From: Rhyacophila brunnea
Lineage: Eukaryota; Arthropoda; Insecta; Trichoptera; Rhyacophilidae
Direction of reading: 5' to 3'
NCBI GenBank assembly: GCA_022495005.1
Contig: JAGYXB010000965.1
Span: 372,001 to 436,000, forward strand
Length of the DNA: 64,000 bases
Shown here piece after piece: positions 34,076-46,500 of this stretch (the first letter of the stretch is position 1; every line of letters starts with the position of its first letter). The position numbers and the translations under genes are program-made. The notes under the pieces are model-generated. The model saw only the letters and a program-made list of their open reading frames with translations, ran no database searches and had not been told where the DNA came from.

Positions 34076-36116
34076 CGTCACCGTTTTAGCAAAACCATCT
34101 ATGTGTCACTTTTATCAAAAATGACTTTTAAATACCAAGTCATTCCTTATTTTTTTCTCTATAGGCCAGTAAAATGATCTATGTGTTGGGTAAACTCGCT
34201 CCGAAGTTATTTCAAAAAATAAAAAACAGCTATGTGTAAGGTTCAAAAACCACGTTCACAAAAACAACTATGTGTATATTATAGTAACATATAGATGGTA
34301 TTTTGATATCGAGAGTGTAATGTTTTTTTACAGTTTGGCTACACATTGTTTGTTTCTATGTTATATGCTATGCATTATGGTCTTGCACGACGGTTTGAAA
34401 GATGCTTTCTCAAAAAGAGAGACAGGAAATATTCAATAATTTCTGGAAGATGCCTACATGGTCAATAGGGTATAGGCGAGAATTAATTTAAAAGTTGGAT
34501 AAACAACTACAAACGTCTCGATGACAGTGGCCAATTGAAAGCAACAATGACAGGTAATAAGAATCTGACTGAAGATAAATAATTGGTAGTGCAACCAAAA
34601 ATCAAAACGGAGAGATTTGTGGAAAAATGTTACATTATGGTTGGATCTAATTCCAAAGTTCCCAGCCATTATTGCAGAGAAAATACCTCCAGGGTGTATG
34701 TGGAATCGTGTTTCCGATCCAAAATACAAATGCATGATGAATATAAAAAATGGTCTCTGGAAAATGGTCATAAAGCAGCAGAATATACTCCAGTATATTT
34801 ACCACCAAAAAATCAGTATCCACCAACCACGTAAAGATCAGTGTGCCATCACTGCCATCTGCTGTAGTTATAAAATGAAGAATGTTTCAGAAATGAAATA
34901 CAATAGCCACATTATTAAAAAAAAAAAAGATGCTAGAAGACCAAAAATGAAATGAAGGAGAGTACCAGAAGTATTACTGGACGGTTAGTAATCACAATGG
35001 ATCTCCAAAGTGTGCTGCTATGTCCAAAACACAGGCACAAATGTATTATAAACAAAAGCTGCAACTACACAATTTCACCATATACATTCTTCATAATGTA
35101 TCTTCTAATGAATTTGTCTCATCTCATCGAAAGCAGGACAATACAATGAAATAATTCTAATATCGGATGGGTGTGGATATCAAAACCGAAATAAATTATT
35201 CGCTACTGCTCTAAGTTATATCTTTAGAGAGAAAAAACATCGAGATTCAACAGCTTTTTCTGGAAAAAGGCCACACCATGATAGAGGCCGATAGTGCACA
35301 TGCCACCTAAGAAAAGTATTTTAAGCCTCCAATATATTCACCATCTGATTATATAGCACGTATGCGGCTAGCAAGACCAAAACAACCTTATAAAATTAAT
35401 GTCATTGATTTTAAATTTTTAAGAATTATGGATAAGATTAAATCTGGATTAAGTTCAATCAGACCAGGAAAACGAATCGGAGATCCTGTTGTATATGATA
35501 TTAAAATGTTACAGTATCTACCAGATGGAACAATCTTTTACAAACTCAACTTTATCAGTGCAACCGTTTGACTGCCTTTGTAATATATATAATGAATCAT
35601 TGCCAATATCGCAGTCGAAATACATACATCTTCAGGAATTAAAAAGTGTAATAGAGAAAGATCACCACTATTTCTACGATAACCTAACATTTAAACCTGC
35701 TAATAGAAAGTAAACGAACTTATAAATATAATATCATCTCACTATTGCATTAATAATTAATAAAATGATATTGCAATTTATCACTAATGCACTATGTATA
35801 TTTCAACTATTATTTATGTAACAGTTTTTCATGAATTTATTATTATTCACATTTTGATGAATAAATTAAACTATGTGTATTTACAAAACGGTCAAAACAA
35901 CTTATGTGACATCACAAACTGTATTTTTATTATTTTTGTATTAAAAATAAAAGATTTTTGTAAACAAAATAATAATCTTAGACCATTTTCTGATTATAAT
36001 AAAGCATTCTTCATAATTTTAATGTTTAAATGTAACATTATTTTTTTATTCAGTTTTATCCTTCTCCTGCACAATTTGAGAAAGTGCACATAGATGGTTT
36101 TGCTAAAACGGTGACG
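34076..36116 (+). mobile_element. Decayed 2.04-kb DNA transposon with 30-bp terminal inverted repeats
   Basis: The left TIR (34076-34105) begins CGTCACCGTTTTAGCAAAAC and is matched perfectly in reverse complement at 36087-36116, flanked on both sides by ATATAT. The motif CTATGTG recurs near the left end (34099, 34179, 34230, 34268) and the right (35871, inverted 36087), as transposase-binding subterminal repeats would. Between about 34580 and 35570 the plus strand has broken frames with TMDLQSVLLCP, LISDGCGYQNRN and SSIRPGKRIGDPVVYDIKML, matching a family of insect transposase-like proteins I recall but cannot name. Several frameshifts and stops make it inactive. Confidence 0.85.
34583..35571 (+). 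pseudogene. Broken transposase-like coding region
   Basis: Pieces in different frames: a segment with EKCYIMVGSNSKVP (34610-34840), a middle part with VITMDLQSVLLCPKH (about 34985-35030), SDGCGYQNRN (about 35160-35200), and a C-terminal piece RLARPKQPYKINVIDFKFLR with SIRPGKRIGDPVVYDI (35362-35571). At least three frame changes separate them. It is enclosed by the TIRs above. Confidence 0.7.
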
Positions 36117-37159
36117 ATATATATATTTTTTTTTAATTCGAAGGCTATTCTTGCTCGTCTGAAATTCATGTAAAGTAATGCAAAATCTACAGTAAATTAA
36201 TTCAGAGAATAATTATTATTAAAATATTCTATTAACTAATCCATAGTTGTAATAGGTACTACTATAAAATAATGTGATGAACTCAATTTTATTCTACCTA
36301 ATAAATGGACACAATTGATGTACTTAAATAATATATAATTTTTATTATTATAAAAGCTACTTACCTACCTACAGATAGTGGTTACATTCAATGTTTTTAT
36401 TATTTTTAAAATCCTCCTAAATCTTATAATTATTTTAAACTATGGAAGAAGATAACGTAGGTAGGTACCTACGGACATACCTATAAACTTATCTGTAGAA
36501 TGTAATGACATTGGAAGAATGGCTAAAAATGGAACTACGAATTACCATAGGACGCCATATTGAAAAACGTCATTCGATGGTCAAATTGTGTCTGTTACGA
36601 GTCGTGATTGGGTAGTTTTCGATAGTGGCTTCCTCATCCCATTCTCCAGATAACTTTGTAGGTACGGTAGGTACCTATGTGGAGTGAAGAGCCAATCACA
36701 ATTGTTATAAAACAGCACTGCAGGCGAAATAATAACAAAGGAGGATGCCATCCTCAATACATGCAACATAAAAAATCATTTTAAGTGCAAAACATGTATG
36801 TTAATCCTTTTAACATTATATCTACCTAAAGAAGTCGAGATCAATTTTCCGAATTTAATTATTGTCTTGATGGTGCAAGAATTGGAAGTTGCACCAAGTA
36901 TACACATTGGAAATTATTTGTCTGGTTTTCCGTAAATCTATTTTGAATGTGGCAGCTCTCGGAGGTGCTCGATTTCCCTGGTGGTAATCCTGGTAAGCTC
37001 GGCAAAAATAGCGACGCCATATTGGAATTGTCAAACATCCGAATGCAGCTAGTAAAATGCACCTTGTACAATTGCCAATAATCGTTTTGTGACCGCTCTA
37101 ATACGCTCTATCTACAACAGATTGAATGTTTAATAAACAAACAGTGATTTTGCATCCAG
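36117..37159. other. Flank upstream of the giant gene
   Basis: AT-rich to about 36500, then mixed. It ends in a pyrimidine-poor but usable acceptor GCATCCAG at 37152-37159. It could hold a promoter if the gene starts at 37175 or 37226; no TATA box or initiator was convincing. Confidence 0.4.
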
Positions 37160-37513
37160 GCGTACGTCGTGTGGATGATGTATCACGAGGAGAAAAGTCC
37201 CAGTCGTGATGGTGCGGCCGTGAAAATGTCAGACCGCTCCGACAAAATGTCGCATTCCGGGGACGGCGGAGCGCCGAGCGCCCCCAAAAGTGACCGAGCG
37301 CAAGAAGACTGCCCGCCGGACGATATCATTGACAAAATCGCCGCGCTGCCGCATCAAATTATGGAGAAATTGAGCCGGGAACTGTCCGATGTTGACACCG
37401 ACGACCTGGTCGACGGCGAACTGACGGAAGTCAGCCCCGGTCTCGGACTCTTGGCCGGCTTAGCTGACGCTGCAAAGTACCAAACGTGTGTCTCCATCAA
37501 TGCAATGCAAGAG
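37160..37513 (+). CDS. Giant gene, first visible exon
   Basis: Opens after CATCCAG with AYVVWMMYHEEKSPSRDG. A second possible N terminus is MSDRSDKMSHSGDGG, with AAAATG at 37223-37228. An ordered stretch DDIIDKIAALPHQIMEKLSR is followed by VSPGLGLLAGLADAAKYQTC. Ends in phase 0 before GTTTGT. Confidence 0.75.
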
Positions 37514-40500
37514 GTTTGTCAAAAAAACTCAAAATAAACCCGAATACCCCACATTTCTGACACCTCCCATGAGTTCAACCAAAAATCTTGTCTTTTATAC
37601 TTATTACGTATTTTATCAAATATTTATCAATTACAACTGTCAATATTTATTAATTTTGTATATTTTTATTCAAAAACTACATTAATTGATTGTTTTAAAC
37701 AGTAAAAACCTTTAAATATAATATTGTATTGAATTATGTGATTATATTGGGCGGTTTTTCCCCATTTTAATGCAGACAGATAAAGAAATGTGCATAAATA
37801 TTGTTATAAATAACAATTTTGATTACTGTCATTTTAAATGATTGATATTGTATGTCAATTATCGATTCATTCATCCGGAAAATTGTCAAAAATTAATCGT
37901 ATTTTTTTATATGCGAAGTGCATTTCCAAAATGGCTGACCCTTTCCATATAAATTTTGACAAACTCTCGACGACAGTTTGTCAAAATTCTCAATAGTTTA
38001 TCTATTTCGCCCGATTGTAAACAAATGATAACATAAAACAAACAATTATCTAATTGATTATTTGCGTATTGCACGCGGAGCGCCGTCTTTCGGTGTAATA
38101 TGAGTCGGGGTAAATAATAAAGGAGTCGTCATATTTTGTAAATGTCAGTGAACTTTGAGTGCAATATGCACTATTGTCTACCCGAAATTTAATTTTTTTC
38201 ACACACTTTTGTTTTATAAAGTCGACATTGCGACGGAAATTGTTGTCATTTTACAATAAAACGTTGACCTACTAATATTTGACATAAATAATGCAATATA
38301 ATTATTATATTATTGTAATATGTTTGTTTAATCAACAGTCAAAATGCAGTGATAAATAATTGTTGATTGTAGATTAAAAACAAATACACCTCTCTAATCT
38401 ATAGGGATATTTGAACATAAACAAATAAACGGAAACAGTACAAGTCTGTTACTGGAAGCCAGGCGAGAACAGCGGCAATTTTCATTGTCAATTTCGGCAA
38501 GAATTCATGAATTCAATAATTTTAACTGAACCTAACAAATAATCCAGTATATCGGCTATTTTCAAAATTTGTTTGCCGCTGGCTTCCACTAAACCATGGA
38601 AACAATTACCTTTGGAAGATTCATAGATAGAGCCTTCTCCAAAGAAGTTGATGGAAACCTCCACTACCTTGTCGTCCAGTGTGTAAGACACCGATTTACT
38701 ATCCACTGGCTGTTTATGTGATCGTTTCACTTCCACTACTACACTACTATTGTCATTGGGCCTCATGGCCAGTTGAAGTGTTCAAATATAGTGTCATATA
38801 AATTTGTCGTAACAATTCACCATGAGCTGTCGTATTGGAAAGAGATGTCCGTATAGCATTGAGATAAAAAATGACATTCGTGGAACATTACAAGACAGTA
38901 ATGTTCCAATTTTATTTGATTCAATATATTAATTTAATATTGATCGGTTTCAAATATCTGATAATACGGCTGTCTTTATTATCAGATATTTGATAGGACT
39001 TGATACTTACGAGCACCTACTTGCTAATCTACTTTTCAATCATTCAGAATTTTATTTAAATAAATTTAGAATTTACTTACCTACCTATTATTTTCTTCTG
39101 TCTATCCCTTGTATTCCTGTGGTTTTTATTACGTATATATAATTGTTTTATTTAGACATGAATTCGATCTCGACACTATACGGCCATCGGTTTCCGAAAT
39201 GAAAGCTCACGGTGAACTGTGATACGGCCAACTGCGTATGTGCAATTTTCTGGTTACGAAGAATTTCAACAAAATTTTGGATTTTTTAAATGTATGTGAA
39301 TCGTGAGCGGTGAATTTGAAGGAGCCTCACCCGTTGTTTTTGCTGGATTGGATTGTCCGTCTGAGATATCTTTGTATGACAATATTTTTCTATGGCTTTG
39401 TATAAGTGGTGGTATTTAAAATCTATTTAGGGTTCGCTAATGGGTGCTATGACATGGTGCAAGTCGTCACCGGGAGAGCGACAACCTGTGGTGGGCCATT
39501 TGGCATATCTTTAATATCAGGCATGTCCAACTTCAAGTAGGCTGTGTTCTGCCATCCGGTATCAAAACTGGCAATGATCTACCGCACACTCCCAACGGTC
39601 ATTCATCAACTCTTTATATTTGGCCGAAATTATGAGAAAAGTAATAACAAAACCTGAAAAGTTCCGTATTAATCAATATGTATTTTGAAAATACACACTT
39701 TTTATTTGGGTTCGCTGCATATTGTTCGCAATCTGTTGGGATAGTTGGTTATCAGATCACCGACGTCTTTCAGTTTGGTTGTTGAGCCGCTTGCGGTGTT
39801 TGCATAGGTTGGTTACAGAAACCTGTCTATACGCCACGCCTCCAACCATTATGAGCTGGAGTAGGCAGTCTTTCTGCGCTTGATAATAGATTGTAGCCGT
39901 CTTGACTTATTGACTTGTTGGAAAACCTTCTCATTGGTATTGTGATCTGCCCGCAAATTATCATGGTACGTCGATACAGCCACATCTCGAATGGCTCCAG
40001 TCTTACTGTATCTTCTTCCACTTCCGAGAATCCCTGTCTTAAATACTTGTCCAAAAACAATTTCCAATTGAGACAGCCAAGTTTTATATGTACAGGCGGC
40101 TCTCGACTTTCGCACGTACCTAATTGGTTCCTGAAAATGTGTTCGAATGTTGAATGTTTAAAATATTTATCAATGGGTATAATAAAGTTAACGAGGCGTA
40201 TTAGCAATCAGGTGTTTTCTTTGTAAACTTGTCAAGAGATAGTTGAATACCACCCTTTTACGTATTTCAGAAGGTGACTGGGAGTGTAGGGGAGAGGAGT
40301 AACTGCATGGAAGTGCACAGTTTTTGCACTATCAACAAAATTTAAAATTTTAAGAAATATACCAAATAGCGACTTGTGTGAAAGTAAAATGTTCGAAAGT
40401 CGAGGGCCGTCTGTGAAATAATAAATTTATATAAAATTTAGGACTAGGAGAATTTTCGCTGAGGCATACCATACGGCTTTATTCTGTTCCTAATTTACTC

Positions 40501-43500
40501 CGTCGAGCCTTAATATTCTGTAAGTCAGAGAGGTTTTCTGCTACGCTTAGTGATATGTGTCACGTGTTCTGCTTGACGAAAAAGCTTGAGAGTCTCTGAA
40601 TTAAAGTATGATATTAATACGTGCCTTTTGCGTTGGTGTTTCAGTCGAGCACGGGCGATGCGGACGCGAGCGCATCGCCATCGTTGCGGGCTGACACTGA
40701 GACGAAGGGAGCCGATGCTGACTCTCACTCGGAGGACGAGGCCGACGACGACCGAGATGAAGACATGTCGGAAGACGAAGAGGAGGAAGAAGACGAAGAC
40801 GATGAGGAGGGTGATTCCACGTCAGACGGCTCGCCCGCCGCCGACGGTGACTGGACAGAACTCGAGGATAACGGTGAGCTAATATCTATCTAATATTCAT
40901 AATTTACTTACATAGCATTGAAAATGAGTTGAATATGCTAAATTTACCATTACACCCATAACCGTATCTGGCGACAGCTGTCCTAACTACCGTAACCCCT
41001 TTTGCAATTTTTAAAACAATCTTTCAATTGTTATTAATAAGTTATCATTCACTTATTAAAATGTATGCCGTACACTGTCCATATATACTTGGATACGTCA
41101 TCAGTCGACTGCCATCTATAGTCAGGCTGCCGCATTAAATGGCGAGTTCCAATGGTAGTGCTAATTATTACTTAACTTTGGATGCAATATAGTAACCTGT
41201 CGTCGGTGACTTTCACACTGCCAAGCCTCCAAATCTTGATGCTGAAAAAGTATCTAACACTGGGCTGCGTTGAAGACCTGGCAGCGAAAGTGGGATGCCT
41301 CTGCCAAGGGGAGAAATATATTTGTTCTTTCCAAATTTTCAATGTAACTACACTGACAATTTTTGACTGTGTGCTGTGGGCTTGTCACCCGACTGACATG
41401 TTCATCTGGCGGAGAACTTCAGGATGCAAACCGCATCCTCTGGGAATGTCCGAGAATGTGCATCGAATTTTGTTTTCACCGTAATACTTTCCCATGGACA
41501 CTTCGTAAGTCTCTTTTAAATCAACCAAATCACACTTGAGTGCGTGGTGACCTTAGTTTTGGGTATGTGCTCTTGAGACATACCCAGGCATAATAAACTG
41601 CTGATGCTTCACATCAAATGTACGGTCTCATGATACGCTCAATTAAGACTGAGTGTGGTACTGGATTGCATTCCAAGAATCAATGAAACAATTACTATAT
41701 TAATTTCTGGAATCGCTATACTTAATGTGTTGTAATGCAAAAAGTTCACCTCACTCCCTTGATTGTAGTTGTTCAATCTACTTGTTTGACATTTTAATTC
41801 ACCATGTATGACAGGCCTGGTTTATTTTGAGGTTAATGTTTTTTTTATATTTCAATTGACAGCTTCCGAAGATATGGACCCGTCGAAGTTGGCCGCCTTG
41901 TCTTCCGCTTTCTCAACGCACATCAGCATGGCGAAGATGTCCAGGTCACGCACGGTGAGAATAACAATGACGATTGATCAGAATTGACGTCGGTCTTATC
42001 TGCAACCTGACACCGTTCGTTAACGCAATACTCGTTTGTTTCAGTCTCCGTACGACAGCCGTGAGGGCTCAGCCACCGCTCAGGCTCCCCCCATGGGTCA
42101 GTTCCTGCTGCCTCTGGTCACTGACCAGACGTCGCCTCCCGAGTCTCAGCATTCGCATCATCACGCACCCGCGGGCAGATCCACTCTCAACAGGATGGTC
42201 ATCAGCAATGAAGATATCCTCAAGGTGACGTGTTTCATTGTCTTTTGTAAATATTCTTTACACACATTTACACAGAGATGTTGAAGAAGACCTCTATAAT
42301 AGATAGTGACTAAATATTTGCAAGTGAGTCTAATAAACAGGTTATTGAAACTAATTTAATTAGCTTGAGGCAAACAACAGGTTAATATCATAGAAACTAG
42401 TCACTGTAGATGAAGATTTTATGACGAATTTTCTTTATGATTATACAAAGTTTTAATGTCACCAATATTGAATAATTGTTTCAGTTATTTACGTTACAAT
42501 CTTCAATGCATGCAGACATAACTATTGAATCTACGTGTTTAAGTCTCATATTTCTCCACAATCCAACCTTGTTACTACCACGCCAAGAATATTCCTGTGC
42601 TCCCTGGCTTGGAGTCGTTTCACATTGCGGATTCATTTATAACAATTTCTCCACCTTATGCCGTGTGCTTATAGCCTGACGCATTCATCTTGGAAACATT
42701 ATCGGTTTTTTGGTTAAGATTGGAAGCAATAATGTAATTTGATATTTTTTTCTGATTTGAGGTTCTTTCCCTTTTCCAGGTTCTATCTTCGGCCAGTGAG
42801 TTTGTCACGGAGTCAGATAATCACGACGCGGGCAGCGGAGGAGCTTGCAAGCAGGATGTCTTGCGACTTTTCGAAAAGTACGGCGCCATCATGGCTCAAC
42901 ACATGGACAAACTGGTGCCCGACGTGCAAGACTCGACGGAAGCTCATCACGATGCCTGCGGATGCCAGAAGCCTCCTCCGCCGCCTGCCCAGCCCCACCA
43001 GGAAGCCACCAAGAGAAAGAAAACCAAGAAGGCTGAAGCTAATGCGAGAGTTTCGGAGACCGAGTCCAATTTGAGTCATTCCGGGGGCGAACACCACGAG
43101 CATTTTTCAATCTGCAACGTGTTCAGGAACAACATCGAAGGCATATCCGCAAAGGAACTTGAAATTTTGCAAGCCAAAGAGGTCAGCAAGTTATGCAAGC
43201 TTTTGCACACTTTGGATCCGACCGGTGAGTGTCTGAAACCGGAATCGGCGAAGACTTCCAAGGCGGGCGACAGTTTCGAGGCTTCCAAGTCACGTGTCGA
43301 AATGCAGTCGGAGCGGTTCGAAGACGTCCGACGGCAGATCGAGCAGATGTACCCCGGCAGCTTCGACAATTGTCCTGTCGAGAAAATTAACACTCCCCGT
43401 CACAAGGACGTACCTCTAGATAAACTCATTGAGAAAATAGATGAAAAAATTATACCCAAGGAGGGACGGTTCGGGTTTGATATTTCGAATAATAAACGCA

Positions 43501-46500
43501 TCGAACAGATTGCGCCCCCGCCGCCGACAACGGAGACCGAAACCGAATCGTCGCCGGAGAATTTTCAAAGTCTACTGCTGGACTCTACGAGTAAAGTGTC
43601 AGATTTGTTGCATTACCTGCAGAATTGGTCCGTGGAAGACATCAACGACGCATCTTCCGGTCATGAGAACACTAAAGAATCAGAGCACGGTGCGTTTCCC
43701 AACTGCACGGAGGGCGGCAAGGCGGCCTCCGAGTGGGCCGGCACCGCTTTCAATTATCATCTCAAGAAGATTCTGCAGGATTCTCCAGCTTTCGACGTCA
43801 GCTCTTTTTTCAGCGAGCATGCGAACGCGGAGGGAGGCTGCGGGGACGGCGGGGGCGAAGCTCCCGTCAAAAGGTCATGCTGCGATGATCAGTACTTGCG
43901 GGAGGGAGGTGTCTGCAAAACTAATGGGTGTCACCTGGAAGTGTGAGTGTTAAATTTATATTTAGTTATCATGTGTAGTTTTACCCATGGATCATGGCAA
44001 ATGATGAAGTCTTCACTTCATCTCTTAATCATTCCACCATCAGGCGTTATTTCAATATAACCCGCCCCCATTACAGTTCCTTCACAGAATTCACCAATGG
44101 TTTAATGATGTCCAAACCCATAATTAATTTTTCAACTTGTTCTTTTTTTCAATTCTTTGCAATATTTGTCTTTCAAATAAATACCGCTAACTTATTTTCT
44201 TTGGTCTGGGTTTCACAACCATACTAATATGTTGGCTGTATAGCATTGAGATCAAAAAATTACAGGTCATACGTCGAGTATTACATACAGTAATGTTCCA
44301 ATTTTATTATATTCAATAAGAACATTAATTTGGTATTGATTGGTAGGACTTGACACTTACGAGCACTTTTTTATATGTATGATATTGTCTGGGCCCCGCA
44401 TTAAAGATGCAGAACTAACCTGTCATTAGTAATCCCAATTGGGAGGGCAATAACTATCTTTAATCAAATCGCTTCGGACATATTCCATTTACGTGAGGGT
44501 GAATTTAGGTGGACATTGTTTTATAACTTTTTAATATAGGGTCTATCAACTTAGTTCAGTCTGCGTGATTCTGTGTACTGTTATTTTTATTATTGTATTA
44601 TTTACCCATTAGCCTATATTTTTATTTTAACATTGTTAATACTTGCTTTATGTCATATCGTGAACGCTTTGAATTTATAATTTGATATGTTCATTTTATG
44701 TAAAATAAAATTGAAATAATTTGATGTCTCCGATTGCAGTGCTCCGTTGATGCGCTCCGTGGAACGCTACCTGATGAAGCATCTTAATGAATCGTTCGCC
44801 AAGAAGCTTCCTGCATCGTCACCGCCCTCGTCGCCCCCACACTCTCCCGGTCACCGGCCACCCGCTCAGCAGGCGCAGGCGTACGACAGCCTGGATGACA
44901 CGCTCGATATACGGATCATGTCTGACGCCGATGACGGTGACACCACAGACTCCTCCGATGACACGGTAAATATTATCTGAGAATTTCAAAGTCTTGTCTT
45001 CGTAAATTTGGAAATGTCCACATCCCCTCCTTAGATGGAGCACCCCGTGCTATCTGCGATATATTCTCTCGGTAATGTTGGCTAATCGCACATATATTTA
45101 GATAGCTGGAATTTTGATTTACATACAGAATACGTCGCAGATTCGCCTTCTCTGGAGGCTACCCAAAACCACCAGTCTTCAGGTTGTCTGGTCCGCGCCG
45201 AACAATATGTCCAAAAAAGACATTCTTGGGAATCACTCCTTTTCTGCAGTCTCTGGATGATTGATCGGTTCGTCCTGTGCTCTGTCTAAGAAATACAAAG
45301 CATTCGGCACCATCACCACGTTTCAAAGGCATCAATTGCCTTCCAATGATCCCTTCCTTGCCTTCAGGTTCCGTAACTCAGCACCGTACAAAAATATGGA
45401 GAACACTAATGTTTACACAAGCATCATTTTTGTGGCGATTGAAATTCCACGATCCTTCCATATACATAGTGGTTAGATGTGTCGTCGCATTATTCTCAAT
45501 CTGTGTGCGCCTTTTTATCTCTGCTTCACATCTGCCTTTTCCACTAATAGTGTTGCGGTAACTGAATATGGTACATTAGGGGTACTAACACTCCTACAGG
45601 CCTAACTACTGGCACGACGCTTCACCGACACGACAATAAACATTATGAGATATCTGATTGAAAACAACGTAATGATATGTAATTGCTGTTATATATGATA
45701 ACAGAGTAATAATATAAAGAGAGTGGCTATTGTTCGGCAAAATGAATCACAGTAAAACCTCAATTGTAATATTATTAACTTAACTATGACACGTTATATC
45801 GTCATGTTTAAATATGTTATGTGTAAATCAAATTTAAACATAACATAGTTAACCATATTTTCTACTAAATTAACTAAAAATAATTACCACTAACTTTATA
45901 TTTAATACAAAAACAATAAATTTCAGCAACACATGCTCTCAGTTTTTAAAGGAATATAATCATTCAAATCAATATTTACCGGTGACGTTTCCAAAAAATA
46001 TTTAATTCAGCTGTAGAAATTCTATCTTACTCTAACACATATTGCGGAGATATAAGCGTGCCGAATGCTTTTTCATTCACACTTATGGTTCGTTTTTGTT
46101 CAGGCCTTAGATCATATCATAATATTATATTGAATTTGTACATATTTTTTACACATATAATATGTATTGTGTTCTTAAATTTCTTGTCCCAATTAGTGAT
46201 GTATCTTATTGTTAGTTTCTTGGTTTGGGTTCCGTTAGTTTATGTAATCGTTTGTATATGTATTTAACTAATCCAATTAATAATATTAATACACAAAACG
46301 AAATACAAAAAAAATATCACCGGTTGACAAAATTTTAAAACTATTTCAAAACCGTCCACAATGTAGTGTGATCATCTCCGAGATTCATATTATTCTCTTA
46401 ATTATAATGGATCAATTTTAATATTGCAATGTGTATCTGTCGACAGGCGAATCAGCCGGAAGAACCTGAAATTCCTCAGATGCTGTTCGATTGCGATTCG

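Noticed and set aside
42739..43953. Other open frames overlapping exon 5 on both strands (up to 170 codons)
   Set aside because: They are shadows of the GC-rich coding exon, with Arg-rich or low-complexity translations and no matching splice phases.
43994..44227. A 77-codon frame just after exon 5
   Set aside because: It lies in intron 5 between a strong donor and the next acceptor and has AT-rich intron composition.
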